64,000 bases of DNA from Wielerella bovis (GCF_022354465.1 NZ_CP092361.1:1302001-1366000), one strand, 5' to 3'. Shown: positions 44,449 through 54,652, counted from the first letter of the stretch. A program made the numbers and translations. The notes: generated from the letters alone by a model not told the origin.

Positions 44449-46878
44449 TCAATGTTTACGCGCTTTTTTGTTTGATTGTTCAGCATCCGTTTTAGCAGAA
44501 TTTTCAGGCTGCATTTCTGCTACATACGGCTCAGGCTGCCGCTCTAAACTCAATTCAAACACTTCATCAATCCATTGCACCGCGTGGATTTCCAAACCGT
44601 CTTTCACATTTTGCGGGATTTCTTCCAAATCTTTCACATTGTCTTTTGGAATCAAAACGTGCTTGATGCCACCGCGCAATGCCGCCAACAGTTTTTCTTT
44701 CAAACCGCCAATCGGCAACACTTCACCGCGCAACGTGATTTCGCCCGTCATCGCCACATCGGCGCGAACGGGAATGCCCGTCAAAGCGGAAACCATAGAC
44801 AAAGTCATCGCAATGCCTGCGCTGGGGCCGTCTTTCGGCGTGGCACCTTCGGGAACGTGAACGTGCATGTCGTTTTTCTCGTAAAAGTCGGGCGCAATCC
44901 CCAAACTTTCCGCGCGTGAACGCACCACAGACCACGCCGCCGTGATGGATTCCTGCATTACATCGCCCAATTTGCCCGTGCGGACGATGTTGCCCTTGCC
45001 TTTGAGCGCGACCGCTTCAATCGTCAGCAATTCGCCGCCGACTTCCGTCCACGCCAAACCTGTTACTTGACCGATACGGTTTTCGCCTGCGGTAACGCCA
45101 TAATCAAAACGGCGCACGCCCAAAAATTCGCCCAAATTATGCTCATCAACGCGCAAAGTTTGTGCTTTTTTGCGTGATTTTGTGGCTTTCAGGCTGCCTG
45201 AAAGCTCGTTTTGAATCACGGCTTTGCGACAAATTTTGGCAATTTCACGGTCAAGCGAACGCACGCCCGCTTCACGTGTGTAATAGCGCACAATGTCGCG
45301 CACGGCGGTTTCGTCAATCGCCAATTCGCCTTCTTTCACGCCATTGCGCTGCATTTGTTTTGGCACCAAATATTGCATGGCGATGTTGATTTTCTCGTCT
45401 TCCGTGTAACCCGACAGGCGGATAATTTCCATGCGGTCAAGCAAAGCAGGTGGAATATTGAAACTGTTGGACGTGGCAATAAACATCACTTCGCTCAAAT
45501 CAAAATCCACTTCAACAAAATGGTCGGCAAAGGCGGTATTTTGTTCAGGGTCAAGCACTTCCAACAAAGCGGCGGCTGGGTCGCCACGAAAATCGTTGCC
45601 CAATTTGTCAATTTCGTCCAACAGGAAAAGCGGGTTTTTCACACCAGCTTTGACCATATTCTGCATGATTTTGCCAGGCATGGAACCGATGTAGGTGCGG
45701 CGGTGTCCACGAATTTCGCTTTCGTCTTTCACGCCACCCAAAGCCATGCGAATGTATTTGCGCCCTGTGGCTTTGGCGATGGATTCGCCCAACGATGTTT
45801 TGCCCACCCCCGGTGGTCCTACGAGACACAAAATCGGGCTTTTCAATTTATCGGTGCGTTTTTGTACCGCCAAATATTCCAAAATGCGCTCTTTGACTTT
45901 TTCCAAGCCGTAATGGTCTTCGTTCAGCACCAAATCGGCTTTGGTCAAATCTTTGGAGATGCGCGTTTTTTTCTTCCAAGGCAATTCAATCAGCGTTTCA
46001 ATGTAATTGCGAACCACAGTCGCTTCGGACGACATCGGCGGCATCATTTTCAATTTACGCAATTCGGACAAGGCTTTTTCTTCGCCTTCTTTGCTCATGC
46101 CTGCGTTTTTGATTTCTTGCTCCAAACGCAACAATTCGCCTTTTTCGTCTTCTTCGCCCAATTCTTTTTGAATGACTTTGATTTGCTCATTCAAATAATA
46201 ATCGCGTTGGTTTTTCTCCATTTGGCGTTTGACTTTGCCGCGAATGCGTTTTTCCAACTGGGAAATTTCCAATTCACTTTCAATTTGCGCGAGCAGGTAT
46301 TCCATGCGCTCATCTACATCAACCAAATCCAGCAATTTTTGACGCTGTTCCAATTTTAGTTGTAAATGTGCGGCAACCAAATCAGCCAAACGACCATTTT
46401 CTTGAATATCATTCAGGCTACCTAATACTTCTGCAGGAATTTTTTTGTTCAATTTAACATATTGTTCAAATTGACTCATCAAACTGCGGCGTAAAGCTTC
46501 TTGGTCGGCAGGATTTTTTTCTACATCAGATAAAATATTGATTTCTGATTCAAAATATTCGCCATTGTCTTGCACGGATACGGCTTGGGCGCGTTGCTTG
46601 CCTTCTACCAACACTTTGACTGTGCCATCGGGCAATTTCAAAACTTGCAAAATTTCAGCAACAGTTCCTGTTTCGTGCAAATCTTCAGGGCTAGGGTCTT
46701 CATCCGAGCCGTTACGTTGTGCCAATAAAAAAACGGTTTTATCGTTTTCCATCGCAGTATTGAGCGCGGCAACTGATTTGGCACGCCCAATAAACAACGG
46801 TAATACCATATTGGGATAAACCACCATGTCGCGTAAAGGTACGGTTGGCATGATGGTGGCGGATTTTTTTCTTGCCAT
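44449..46878 (-). CDS. lon: ATP-dependent protease Lon
   Basis: Cytoplasmic AAA+ serine protease for misfolded and regulatory proteins. 809 residues: N-terminal substrate domain ([18 protein letters not shown]), coiled coil, Walker [11 protein letters not shown] (~356), Walker B FLLDEIDK, and the protease domain with catalytic Ser in [11 protein letters not shown] (~680) and Lys in [12 protein letters not shown]. The final ~25 residues ([18 protein letters not shown]...) extend past the usual end and arise from two uptake sequences plus a Lys/Arg tail. A sigma-32-type promoter lies upstream. Confidence 0.96.
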   Translation of the reverse strand: MARKKSATIMPTVPLRDMVVYPNMVLPLFIGRAKSVAALNTAMENDKTVFLLAQRNGSDEDPSPEDLHETGTVAEILQVLKLPDGTVKVLVEGKQRAQAVSVQDNGEYFESEINILSDVEKNPADQEALRRSLMSQFEQYVKLNKKIPAEVLGSLNDIQENGRLADLVAAHLQLKLEQRQKLLDLVDVDERMEYLLAQIESELEISQLEKRIRGKVKRQMEKNQRDYYLNEQIKVIQKELGEEDEKGELLRLEQEIKNAGMSKEGEEKALSELRKLKMMPPMSSEATVVRNYIETLIELPWKKKTRISKDLTKADLVLNEDHYGLEKVKERILEYLAVQKRTDKLKSPILCLVGPPGVGKTSLGESIAKATGRKYIRMALGGVKDESEIRGHRRTYIGSMPGKIMQNMVKAGVKNPLFLLDEIDKLGNDFRGDPAAALLEVLDPEQNTAFADHFVEVDFDLSEVMFIATSNSFNIPPALLDRMEIIRLSGYTEDEKINIAMQYLVPKQMQRNGVKEGELAIDETAVRDIVRYYTREAGVRSLDREIAKICRKAVIQNELSGSLKATKSRKKAQTLRVDEHNLGEFLGVRRFDYGVTAGENRIGQVTGLAWTEVGGELLTIEAVALKGKGNIVRTGKLGDVMQESITAAWSVVRSRAESLGIAPDFYEKNDMHVHVPEGATPKDGPSAGIAMTLSMVSALTGIPVRADVAMTGEITLRGEVLPIGGLKEKLLAALRGGIKHVLIPKDNVKDLEEIPQNVKDGLEIHAVQWIDEVFELSLERQPEPYVAEMQPENSAKTDAEQSNKKARKH

Positions 46879-46914
46879 AATTTTTCTCTTAATGTTTTTT
46901 AATAAGTGATGCGG

Positions 46915-46943
46915 TAAATGGGGGATAGGCAGCCGATTTCAAG
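46915..46943 (-). promoter_or_regulatory. RpoH (heat-shock) promoter of lon
   Basis: On the minus strand, CTTGAAA and CCCCATTTA are separated by 13 bases, an almost perfect match to the sigma-32 consensus (CTTGAAA and CCCCATNT). It lies ~40 bases upstream of the lon ATG. Confidence 0.75.
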
Positions 46944-46976
46944 AGGTTTTCAGGCTGCATTTTATATATTTTTCAA

Positions 46977-47013
46977 AAAGGCAGCCTGAAATTATTTTTT
47001 TCAGGCTGCCTTT
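46977..47013. terminator. Uptake-sequence terminator
   Basis: AAAGGCAGCCTGAAA and TTTCAGGCTGCCTTT flank a short A/T loop after the 47027 gene. Confidence 0.75.
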
Positions 47014-47026
47014 GTCTTTTATATCA

Positions 47027-47443
47027 TCAGCGTGGACGACCTTTAAAACGCGGTTGCTGTTGATATTTTGCCATTTCGCGTTGTGCGGCTTCTTTGGTTA
47101 TTCTGGCGCTCAGCTGTTTTTCAGCTTCTTGTACAGAACAGCGCATGGCTTGGCTAGCAATCAGTAAGGCATCTTTGCGTGCTTGTCCACCTGAAAAATA
47201 CATGCGACGCAAGTCTGCTGGATTAATTTTGCCACCTTTCAAATCAATATTGAATTTGGCAGCACTGGCGATTAATTTCTTTTGTTTCCAATACATTGTG
47301 CCTGTGGCAGTACCCACGATTGCTGCCACACACAAAATACCAATCAAAATTGCCCAATACCATGCCGCGCCTACTAAATAGGCAATCAATGCAAATATGG
47401 CTGCCATGGCAATCCAAATTAAAACGGCTTTTTGTCTATCCAT
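47027..47443 (-). CDS. Small two-helix membrane protein, unknown
   Basis: 138 residues. Two membrane helices at ~8-25 and ~28-48 are separated by a short turn, so both termini are probably cytoplasmic. The C-terminal ~85 residues are soluble, basic and helical, ending QQPRFKGRPR. I see no catalytic motif and do not recognise a named family. It is bounded on both sides by uptake-sequence terminators, so it is probably transcribed alone. Confidence 0.65.
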   Translation of the reverse strand: MDRQKAVLIWIAMAAIFALIAYLVGAAWYWAILIGILCVAAIVGTATGTMYWKQKKLIASAAKFNIDLKGGKINPADLRRMYFSGGQARKDALLIASQAMRCSVQEAEKQLSARITKEAAQREMAKYQQQPRFKGRPR

Positions 47444-47477
47444 TTTGGTGTTTTCCTTATGAAATAAAGTAAAATAT

Positions 47478-47520
47478 TTTTTCAGGCTGCATTGTATCGC
47501 ATTTTATAGGCAGCCTGAAA
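47478..47520. terminator. Uptake-sequence terminator after holA
   Basis: TTTTTCAGGCTGC faces ATAGGCAGCCTGAAAAT around an ~18-base loop, just beyond the holA stop. One arm is an imperfect copy. Confidence 0.55.
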
Positions 47521-47521
47521 A

Positions 47522-48532
47522 TCATGTTGCCAGTTGCAATACTAACTGCCGAAAACTTGTCCACGCATCGCCCTCTTCCGCACCTTTAATTTGGCGGTCA
47601 ATTTGCGCACATTCTTGCAATGCGTTTATCAATTTGCTGGGCGATAATCGTGCAGCTGCTTTCGGAGCAAGAGTTTGTTTATCGCCCCACAAACGCAATT
47701 CATTGCGTACACTCTGCACGCTTTTGCCTTGTTTGATGGCTGCTGATAAACGGATTAAGGTTCGTATATCTTCTGCCACCGTCCACAACAATAACACGGG
47801 TTCATCGCCTGCCGCTTCCAACCCATCTAACAAACGCATCACGCGCACTGCATCGCCGCTCATCCATGCAGATGCCAGTTGAAAAACGTCAAATCGTGCT
47901 ACATTCGCCACAGCATGTTCGGCATCTGCCACCGAAATCAAATGTCCTGTTGGATGCAACAATGCCAACTTATCAATTTCCTGCTTGGCTGCCAACAAAT
48001 TACCTTCTACTCGCTCGGCAAATAATGCAATGGCTTCCGCTTCTGCTGACAAATTATGCTGCTGTAACCGTTCGTTAATCCATGCGGGTAAGGCTGCGAC
48101 TGTAACGGCTTTGGCTTCCAACATCACGCCATATTTTGCCAATGCACTGAACCATTTGGACTGCGTTTGCGCTTTTTCTAATTTTGGGAAAATAATCAGC
48201 GTTATCGTATCGGGCGGTAAATTTTCGGCTAATTGTTGCAAAATTTCGCCACCTTGTTTACCTACTTTGCCTGTTGGGATATGAATTTCCAATAATTTTA
48301 AATCGGCAAACAAACCTGCGCTATTGGCATTGGCGACTATTTCGCCCCAATCAAACGATGCGCTATCTACCGTAAAACGTTCACGATGCGTGTAGCCTTG
48401 TTGTTTGGCAGCAGCACGGAGCATATCGGTTGCTTCAATCCGCAATAAATCTTCTTCGCCGTGTATAACATACAATGGTTGTAAATGCGTTTTCAGGCTG
48501 CCTGAAAGTTTATTAATGTCTAAATTCGGCAT
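47522..48532 (-). CDS. holA: DNA polymerase III subunit delta
   Basis: The clamp-loader wrench that opens the beta clamp. 336 residues: PLYVIHGEEDLLRIEATDMLRAA is the degenerate nucleotide-binding start of the family; the C-terminal collar domain contains LIRLSAAIKQGKS. The start ATG overlaps the lptE stop as TAATG, so the two are translationally coupled. The lptE-holA pairing is the standard arrangement in proteobacteria. An in-frame uptake sequence near the start encodes LSGSLKTH. Confidence 0.93.
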   Translation of the reverse strand: MPNLDINKLSGSLKTHLQPLYVIHGEEDLLRIEATDMLRAAAKQQGYTHRERFTVDSASFDWGEIVANANSAGLFADLKLLEIHIPTGKVGKQGGEILQQLAENLPPDTITLIIFPKLEKAQTQSKWFSALAKYGVMLEAKAVTVAALPAWINERLQQHNLSAEAEAIALFAERVEGNLLAAKQEIDKLALLHPTGHLISVADAEHAVANVARFDVFQLASAWMSGDAVRVMRLLDGLEAAGDEPVLLLWTVAEDIRTLIRLSAAIKQGKSVQSVRNELRLWGDKQTLAPKAAARLSPSKLINALQECAQIDRQIKGAEEGDAWTSFRQLVLQLAT

Positions 48533-49026
48533 TATTGTGCCGCTCCACCTGTATTTTGTTGGTTAATAAAACCCAGTTGGCGCACAATTTGTTCAGCTGC
48601 ATCTCGACGGATTTCTTGCCATAATAAGGCTTCTTCATCATCACGACCCAATGCTTCACGGTCTGAATATGGCATAACACGACGTACATTGGCAGTCAGC
48701 ACATTACCCCATGCTTGTCCATCGCGAAATGCTTGCGCGGTTACACGCATAGACAATAAATATTCGTTTAATGTTGCACCGCGAGTAATGGTGTAAATAT
48801 CACGTTTGCTATCAATGGATAATACGCGAATTTCTGCATCACTTTCCACCGATGAAACAGGGTAACCCGATGCATGGCGCAATGCGGTTTCCAAAGGTTG
48901 TTGCAATGCATCGCCATTGACTTGCCATTTTTGAACTGGCAAATGGTCATAGGCATAAGTGCCTTTTAGATGAAAACCGCAAGCAGATAAACTCAATGCG
49001 GCAAGTAAGATAAAATATTTTTTCAT
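48532..49026 (-). CDS. lptE: LPS-assembly lipoprotein LptE
   Basis: Outer-membrane lipoprotein plugging the LptD barrel that inserts lipo-oligosaccharide. Start set at ATG 49026 (MKKYFILLAALSLSACGFHL), giving 164 residues and a lipobox with Cys16; the frame upstream to 49086 has no support. CGFHLKGTY after the Cys is the LptE signature. RDIYTITRGATLNEYLLSM is the conserved central strand pair. Coupled to holA by a TAATG overlap. Confidence 0.93.
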   Translation of the reverse strand: MKKYFILLAALSLSACGFHLKGTYAYDHLPVQKWQVNGDALQQPLETALRHASGYPVSSVESDAEIRVLSIDSKRDIYTITRGATLNEYLLSMRVTAQAFRDGQAWGNVLTANVRRVMPYSDREALGRDDEEALLWQEIRRDAAEQIVRQLGFINQQNTGGAAQ

Positions 49027-49067
49027 GATGAAATACATCAATAATAAAGGAGTCAAATTATAGCGTA

Positions 49068-49106
49068 AGGCAGCCTGAAAATACATGATTTGATTTTCAG
49101 GCTGCC
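49068..49106. terminator. Uptake-sequence hairpin upstream of lptE and pdxJ
   Basis: AGGCAGCCTGAAAAT and ATTTTCAGGCTGCCT around a nine-base loop, in the divergent lptE-pdxJ gap. It may separate transcription initiated on either side. Confidence 0.6.
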
Positions 49107-49165
49107 TATTGTGACAAATAACTGTTACACTATATTACATTTATCTTTCAACAAGGAATGAAACC

Positions 49166-49900
49166 ATGTTATTAGGCGTCAATATTGACCACGTTGCTAC
49201 TTTGCGCAATGCGCGTGGTGTCGGCTATCCCAGCCCATTAGAAGCAGCATTAATTGCAGAAACTTACGGGGCAAATTTGATTACTTTGCACTTGCGCGAA
49301 GACCGCCGTCATATCAAAGATGCTGATGTATTTGCCATCAAGCAAGCCATCAGAACGCGCTTGAATTTGGAAATGGCGATGACGGAAGAAATGTTGGCAA
49401 ATGCTTTACAAGTCATGCCAGAAGATGTCTGCATCGTGCCAGAAAAACGCGAAGAAGTAACCACCGAAGGCGGTTTGGAAGTGGTTGGACAATTTGAAAA
49501 AGTGCGCCATTATGTTGGCGAATTACAGCGTGCTGGCATTCGTGTATCTATTTTTATTGCACCCGATTTGGCACAAATTCAAGCTGCCTATGATGCAGGT
49601 GCACGCGTGATTGAGCTACACACAGGTGCATATGCCGATGCGGAAAATCATGCTGAGCGTGAACATGAATTGCAACGTATTCAAACTGCTGCAAAATTCG
49701 CAGCCGATTTAGGCATAACGGTAAACGCAGGACACGGCTTGACCATTCACAATGTTGCTCCGATTGCACGCATTCCACAAATTGTGGAGTTGAACATTGG
49801 ACATTCTTTAATTGCACAAGCGGTATTCTTGGGATTGCCCGAAGCCATTCGCCAAATGAAAGAAGCCATGTATCGTGCGCGAACGACTGTGTCAGCCTAA
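49166..49900 (+). CDS. pdxJ: Pyridoxine 5'-phosphate synthase
   Basis: Last ring-forming step of vitamin B6 synthesis, condensing 3-amino-2-oxopropyl phosphate with deoxyxylulose phosphate. 244-residue TIM barrel: [59 protein letters not shown] and [12 protein letters not shown] are all family blocks. CAAGGAATGAAACC precedes the ATG. acpS follows 180 bp downstream, as in many proteobacteria, but a miniature element now separates them. Confidence 0.96.
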   Translation: MLLGVNIDHVATLRNARGVGYPSPLEAALIAETYGANLITLHLREDRRHIKDADVFAIKQAIRTRLNLEMAMTEEMLANALQVMPEDVCIVPEKREEVTTEGGLEVVGQFEKVRHYVGELQRAGIRVSIFIAPDLAQIQAAYDAGARVIELHTGAYADAENHAEREHELQRIQTAAKFAADLGITVNAGHGLTIHNVAPIARIPQIVELNIGHSLIAQAVFLGLPEAIRQMKEAMYRARTTVSA

Positions 49901-49913
49901 TCGTTTTCAGGCT

Positions 49914-50056
49914 GAAACCTTTGCAAAACCCCAGATTTGAGCGCAGTTCAAAGCGATAGTATCGCAAAACGCGCAGACATATCATATAGATAGGCAAGCG
50001 TTTGAGAAACGCATCGCGAAGAAATGTGCCAAAGATGGGGATTTTGCAAAGGTTTC
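49914..50056. repeat. GAAACC miniature element splitting an uptake sequence
   Basis: 143 bp from GAAACCTTTGCAAAACCCC to GGGGATTTTGCAAAGGTTTC. AGGCT is duplicated on both sides; removing one copy recreates the uptake sequence TTCAGGCTGCCT. The interior differs from the AT-rich copies (it is GC-richer, with GCGATAGTATCGC), so this is a second interior type with the same ends. Confidence 0.8.
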
Positions 50057-50083
50057 AGGCTGCCTTATTAGGAAAGGATAAAC

Positions 50084-50464
50084 ATGATTTATGGCATTGG
50101 TACCGATATTTTGCTAATTCATCGCATTGAACAAATGCATCAAAAATATGGCGATGCCCTACCCCGCCGTTTACTCAGCCGCGTGGAACAACATGAATTT
50201 TCAGGCTGCCATGACCCTGTACGTTTTTTAGCAAAACGATTTGCTGCTAAAGAAGCTTTTGCCAAAGCAGTTGGTATGGGCATTCGTGCGCCCGTTAGTT
50301 TTCACAATATCAGTGTGGCGCATGACTCATTGGGTCGTCCCGAGTTTATGTGTGAACCCGAGTTACAACAATGGCTAATCATGCATAATATTAGTCGTGT
50401 GCATTTAAGTTTGAGTGATGAAAAAACGCAGATACTGGCATTTGCGATTGCAGAGAAAATATAG
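50084..50464 (+). CDS. acpS: Holo-[acyl-carrier-protein] synthase
   Basis: Transfers phosphopantetheine from CoA to ACP. 126 residues: GIGTDILLIHRIE with metal-binding Asp8, RFAAKEAFAKAVG with the conserved Glu and Lys, and the C-terminal VHLSLSDEKTQILAFAI. The usual operon order pdxJ-acpS is kept. AGGAAAGG precedes the ATG. The TAG stop codon is the TAG of the terminal repeat of a Correia-like element, so the last residues (AEKI) are set by the insertion point. Confidence 0.94.
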   Translation: MIYGIGTDILLIHRIEQMHQKYGDALPRRLLSRVEQHEFSGCHDPVRFLAKRFAAKEAFAKAVGMGIRAPVSFHNISVAHDSLGRPEFMCEPELQQWLIMHNISRVHLSLSDEKTQILAFAIAEKI

Positions 50465-50562
50465 TGAATTCACTAAACCAGTACAGCGTTGCCAGCTCCC
50501 TCATGTACTATGTGTACACGGCGGTCACTGTCGCCTTGTCCTGATTTAGTGAATCCACTATA
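50460..50562. repeat. Correia-like element forming the acpS stop
   Basis: 103 bp: TATAGTGAATTCACTAAACC to GATTTAGTGAATCCACTATA, arm type A in the inverted orientation, with a shortened left arm. The first bases overlap the acpS stop codon. Confidence 0.8.
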
Positions 50563-50592
50563 CAGTAGATTAGATTCAAAACAACTATAAAA

Positions 50593-50631
50593 TTTCAGGC
50601 AGCCTGAAACGTGATTTTCAGGCTGCCTGAA
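50593..50631. terminator. Uptake-sequence hairpin between acpS and ybiT
   Basis: TTTCAGGCAGCCTGAAA and TTTTCAGGCTGCCTGAA around a short loop; the two genes converge here. Confidence 0.7.
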
Positions 50632-50648
50632 TGTTTTTTGAATGATGT

Positions 50649-52277
50649 TTAGCTATTTACACCCTTCTTATCCAAATAGCTTTCGTAGTCGCCCAAATAA
50701 TATTCGTAGCCACCTTTACCGTCCAATTCAATGATTTGCGTAGCCAAAGACGACACAAATTGACGGTCGTGCGACACAAAAATCAGCGTGCCTTTGTATT
50801 TTTCCAAAGCCATGTTCAGCGATTCAATGCTTTCCATGTCCATGTGGTTGGTCGGCTCGTCCATAATCAGCACATTTGGTTTCAGCAACAACAACTTACC
50901 GTACAACATGCGCCCTTTTTCGCCGCCTGACAACACTTTCACTTGTTTCACCACATCGTTGCCGCCAAACAGCAAACGCCCCAATGTGCCGCGAATCACT
51001 TGCTCATCATCGCCTTCTTGTCCCCATTGGCGCATCCATTGGGTCAAATCCATTTCCACGTCAAAATCGTTTTCGTGGTCTTGCGGATAATAGCCGATTG
51101 TGGCTTTTTCCGCCCATTTAATGCTGCCTGAATCCGCTTGCACGTCAGAATGTTGCGCGTCAAATGCGCCAGCCAGCAATTTCAACAAAGTGGATTTGCC
51201 CGCACCGTTTGGACCGATAATCGCCAAACGCTGCCCCGCTTCCAAAATAAAATTGAGTTTTTCAAACAATTTATTTTCAAACGATTTGGACAAGTTTTCC
51301 ACTTCAACTGCCTGACGGTGCAATTTATTTTTCTCATCTGTTTCAAAACGGATATACGGATTTTGGCGTGTAGACGGCTTCACTTCCACCATTTCCGATT
51401 TGATTTTGTCCGCCTGTTTCAAGCGCGAAGTGGCTTGACGGGCTTTGGATTTATTGGCAGAAAATCGCGCCACAAATTCTTGTAATTCTTGCAATTTTTC
51501 TTTGGCTTTGGCATTGTCTTTCAAAGCGCGTTCGCGTGATTGTGCGCTTGCCAACATGTAATCATCGTAATTGCCAGGGTAAATGGTAATCGTGTTGTAG
51601 TCCAAATCCGCCATGTGTGTGCAAACTTCGTTCAAGAAATGGCGGTCGTGGCTGATGATAATCATGGTGCTATCATATTGATTTAACATATTTTCCAGCC
51701 AACGAATGGTGTTGATGTCCAAGTTATTGGTCGGCTCATCCAACAATAAAACATCGGGTTTGGAAAACAGGGCTTGCGCCAGCAACACACGCAATTTGAA
51801 CCCCGGCGCGACTTCCGCCATGGTCGCATTGTGCAAATTCTCTTCAATGCCCACGCCCAACAACAATTCGCCTGCGCGCGCTTCGGCGGTGTAGCCATCA
51901 TATTCGGCAAATTTCGCTTCCAAATCAGCCGCTTTCATGTAATCTTCATCGGTGGCTTCGGGGTTGGCGTAAATCGCATCGCGTTCGGTCATCGCCGCCC
52001 ACATTTCGGTGTGTCCCATTAACACCACGTCCAACACGCGCATATCTTCGTAGGCGAATTGGTCTTGTTTCAATTTGCCCAAACGCACACCGTGTTCAAT
52101 CGCCACTTCGCCCGAAGTTTGCTCCAAATCGCCACCCAAAATTTTCATAAACGTGGATTTACCCGAGCCGTTCGCGCCAATCAAACCGTAGCGATTGCCT
52201 TCGCCAAATTTCACGGAAACGTTTTCAAATAAAGGCTTTGCGCCAAATTGCATGGTAATGTTATTGGTAGAAATCAT
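50649..52277 (-). CDS. ybiT: ABC-F ATPase, YbiT-like
   Basis: 542 residues, cytoplasmic. Starts [20 protein letters not shown]. First domain: [12 protein letters not shown] and [14 protein letters not shown]; second: [22 protein letters not shown] and [13 protein letters not shown]. The linker ([19 protein letters not shown]) is charged and helical. The NN in the first Walker B block and the short C-terminus fit YbiT rather than Uup. Predicted ribosome-associated. It is the third ABC-F protein of the window, with YheS and EttA. Confidence 0.9.
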   Translation of the reverse strand: MISTNNITMQFGAKPLFENVSVKFGEGNRYGLIGANGSGKSTFMKILGGDLEQTSGEVAIEHGVRLGKLKQDQFAYEDMRVLDVVLMGHTEMWAAMTERDAIYANPEATDEDYMKAADLEAKFAEYDGYTAEARAGELLLGVGIEENLHNATMAEVAPGFKLRVLLAQALFSKPDVLLLDEPTNNLDINTIRWLENMLNQYDSTMIIISHDRHFLNEVCTHMADLDYNTITIYPGNYDDYMLASAQSRERALKDNAKAKEKLQELQEFVARFSANKSKARQATSRLKQADKIKSEMVEVKPSTRQNPYIRFETDEKNKLHRQAVEVENLSKSFENKLFEKLNFILEAGQRLAIIGPNGAGKSTLLKLLAGAFDAQHSDVQADSGSIKWAEKATIGYYPQDHENDFDVEMDLTQWMRQWGQEGDDEQVIRGTLGRLLFGGNDVVKQVKVLSGGEKGRMLYGKLLLLKPNVLIMDEPTNHMDMESIESLNMALEKYKGTLIFVSHDRQFVSSLATQIIELDGKGGYEYYLGDYESYLDKKGVNS

Positions 52278-52333
52278 TTTATTTTATCTATATTTACAAA
52301 TTACAAACGGGGCGGATTTTAGCATAAAATACG

Positions 52334-52375
52334 TTTTCAGGCTGCCTGAAAACCCAGAGGCAGCCTGAAAATAAC
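52334..52375. terminator. Uptake-sequence hairpin between the ETF dehydrogenase and ybiT
   Basis: TTTTCAGGCTGCCTGAAAAC and GGCAGCCTGAAAAT lie eight bases apart after the 52378 gene. Confidence 0.65.
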
Positions 52376-52377
52376 AT

Positions 52378-54039
52378 TTACATTGTGGAATAATTAGGCC
52401 CACTCCCCCCTTCTGGACACGTCCAGACAATATTCTGCGTGGGGTCTTTAATATCGCAGGTTTTGCAATGCACGCAGTTTGCCGCATTGATTTGCAGCTG
52501 TGGCGCACCATTTTCTTGCACGATTTCATACACACCAGCAGGGCAATAACGCGTTTCGGGGCTGGCGTATTCGGTGTGATTTACATCAATCGCTAAACGT
52601 GGATATTTCAAATGCAGATGCACGGGCTGATTTTCTTCGTGCGACACATTGGCTAAAAATACGCTACTCATGCGGTCAAAAGTGATTTTGCCATCGGGTT
52701 TCGGATAAGCAATCGGTTGGCAATCCGCTGCTTTTTTCAGGCTACCTGCATCGGTACCATGATGTTTTAGTGTCCAAAAACCGCGTCCATGCAAAACGTA
52801 TTGTTCCAATGCGGTATAAATCATCGCAGGAATCAGCCCCCATTTAAAGGCTGGGCGCACATTGCGAACTTCATGTAATTCTCGGTATAACCAACTATTT
52901 TCAAACAAATATTGTAAATTATGTGCTTGTTTGCTGCTTTCAGGCTGCCTATCGCCCAAATCTTCCAATATAGCAAATACGGCCTCAGCTGCTAACATGG
53001 CAGATTTCATTGCCGTGTGAATGCCTTTGATGCGTGGCACATTCACAAATCCTGCGCCATCGCCAATCAATGCGCCACCCGCAAATGTTAAACGTGGCAA
53101 ACTTTGCAAACCACCTTCCACCAAAGCGCGCGCACCATAAGCGATGCGGCGACCGCCTTCTAACATTTTGCGAATATCGGGGTGCAATTTGAAACGTTGG
53201 AACTCATCAAATGGCGATAAATACGGATTTTGATAGTCCAAACCAATCACCAAACCAATGGCAATTTGATTATTATCCAAATGGTACACAAATGAACCGC
53301 CATAAGTACGCATATCCAAAGGGTAACCTGCTGTATGCATCACCAAACCTGCTTGGCATTGTTCGGACGACACTTCCCAGACTTCTTTGATACCAATGCC
53401 ATAGGTTTGCGCTTGACTATCGCGGTCTAGCGCGAATTGTTTGATGATTTGTTCGCTCAAAGAACCGCGTGCACCTTCGGCAAACAAAGTTTGTTGCGCA
53501 TGCAATTCTATGCCAGCCTGAAAATTATCCGTAGGCAAACCATCTTTGCCAATGCCCATATTGCCCGTTGCCACACCTTTCAGGCTGCCATCGGCGTGAT
53601 ACAACAATTCTGTTGCCGCGAAACCTGCGTAAATTTCCACGCCCAAATTTTCCGCTTGCTCTGCCAACCATTTGCACAACACACCCAAACTGATAATGTA
53701 ATTACCAACATTATGAAAACTTGGTGGTGCGGGCAATTTGAAAGATTGATTGGCAGTCAAAAATAATACACGGTCTTCGCTAACGCTGCGTGTGAGTGGA
53801 GCACCCATCTCACGCCAATCGGGGAACAATTCTTCCAGCGCAATCGGGTCAATTACTGCGCCAGATAAAACATGCGCACCCACTTCGCTGCCTTTTTCCA
53901 AAACACACACACTGATTTCGCGTTGTTGTGCGATAGCGAGTTGCTTCAATTTAATCGCAGCAGATAAACCTGCCACACCTGCGCCGACAATCACGACATC
54001 GTATTGCATACTATCGCGTTCAATTTCATTTGGATTCAT
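52378..54039 (-). CDS. Electron-transfer flavoprotein:ubiquinone oxidoreductase
   Basis: Passes electrons from ETF to the quinone pool at the inner membrane. 553 residues: FAD fold YDVVIVGAGVAGLSAAIKL; GSEVGAHVLSGAVIDP; the quinone-binding middle region; and a C-terminal 4Fe-4S cluster made by RYCPAG and NCVHCKTCDIKDP then WTCPEGG. No ETF alpha/beta genes are adjacent. Two in-frame uptake sequences are present. AGGAACACTCC precedes the ATG. Length and domain order match the family closely. Confidence 0.94.
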   Translation of the reverse strand: MNPNEIERDSMQYDVVIVGAGVAGLSAAIKLKQLAIAQQREISVCVLEKGSEVGAHVLSGAVIDPIALEELFPDWREMGAPLTRSVSEDRVLFLTANQSFKLPAPPSFHNVGNYIISLGVLCKWLAEQAENLGVEIYAGFAATELLYHADGSLKGVATGNMGIGKDGLPTDNFQAGIELHAQQTLFAEGARGSLSEQIIKQFALDRDSQAQTYGIGIKEVWEVSSEQCQAGLVMHTAGYPLDMRTYGGSFVYHLDNNQIAIGLVIGLDYQNPYLSPFDEFQRFKLHPDIRKMLEGGRRIAYGARALVEGGLQSLPRLTFAGGALIGDGAGFVNVPRIKGIHTAMKSAMLAAEAVFAILEDLGDRQPESSKQAHNLQYLFENSWLYRELHEVRNVRPAFKWGLIPAMIYTALEQYVLHGRGFWTLKHHGTDAGSLKKAADCQPIAYPKPDGKITFDRMSSVFLANVSHEENQPVHLHLKYPRLAIDVNHTEYASPETRYCPAGVYEIVQENGAPQLQINAANCVHCKTCDIKDPTQNIVWTCPEGGSGPNYSTM

Positions 54040-54163
54040 GGAGTGTTCCTGTTTTTTTCTGATTAAAATGCTGCAATTCTATCATTTTTTGTGCGACAAC
54101 AATTTCAGGCAGCCTGAAAAAGCGTAAAATAATGGCATCTTCATTTTTGAAAGGAAAAAAACG

Positions 54164-54382
54164 ATGATTGAAGTTTTAGGTTATATTGCCACAACATTAG
54201 TTGCAGCATCATTTCTATTAAAAGATGTGATTAAACTCCGTTTAGTGAATGCCAGTGGTGCAGCTTGTTTTGTTGTCTATGGATTGATTATTGGCACTTA
54301 TCCTGTTGCCTTGCTCAATGCCTTTTTGGTATGCGTGAATGGCTATTACATTTGGAAAGCAAAAACAGAAAACAATAAATAG
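54164..54382 (+). CDS. Small inner-membrane protein, YgjV-like
   Basis: 72 residues made of three hydrophobic segments with Gly/Ala-rich helices (MIEVLGYIATTLVAASFLLK, then ASGAACFVVYGLIIGTYPVA, then ALLNAFLVCVNGYYIW). The spacing resembles the YgjV/PF10688-type small membrane proteins. AAAGGAAAAAAACG precedes the ATG. A 270-bp gap with a single uptake sequence follows. Function unknown. Confidence 0.6.
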   Translation: MIEVLGYIATTLVAASFLLKDVIKLRLVNASGAACFVVYGLIIGTYPVALLNAFLVCVNGYYIWKAKTENNK

Positions 54383-54652
54383 CATTCACTGCCCACGCAG
54401 TTTTATACTATACACCTACACCATGTTCATTTTTTTCAGGCTGCCTGAAATAAAATATTTTGTATTAAAACAATTATGGTCATACATATTGTAAAACTGC
54501 GTAAACAACGAGCACCCAACCATATGGATAAAATGCATTATCCATCCAGTTGATTAGGAAATTGAATCCGACCCTGTATCCGACATTTTCCAACATAAGT
54601 AGAAGATTTATTAATCCAAACCATATAGAATGAAATTTAAGAAAGAAAAAAC

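Noticed and set aside
45211-46359. 382-codon plus-strand ORF opposite lon
   Set aside because: Antisense shadow of lon; rich in Phe/His as expected from the complement of its codons.
49914-50056. Riboswitch between pdxJ and acpS
   Set aside because: The structured sequence is explained by a miniature element with terminal repeats and a 5-bp target duplication.
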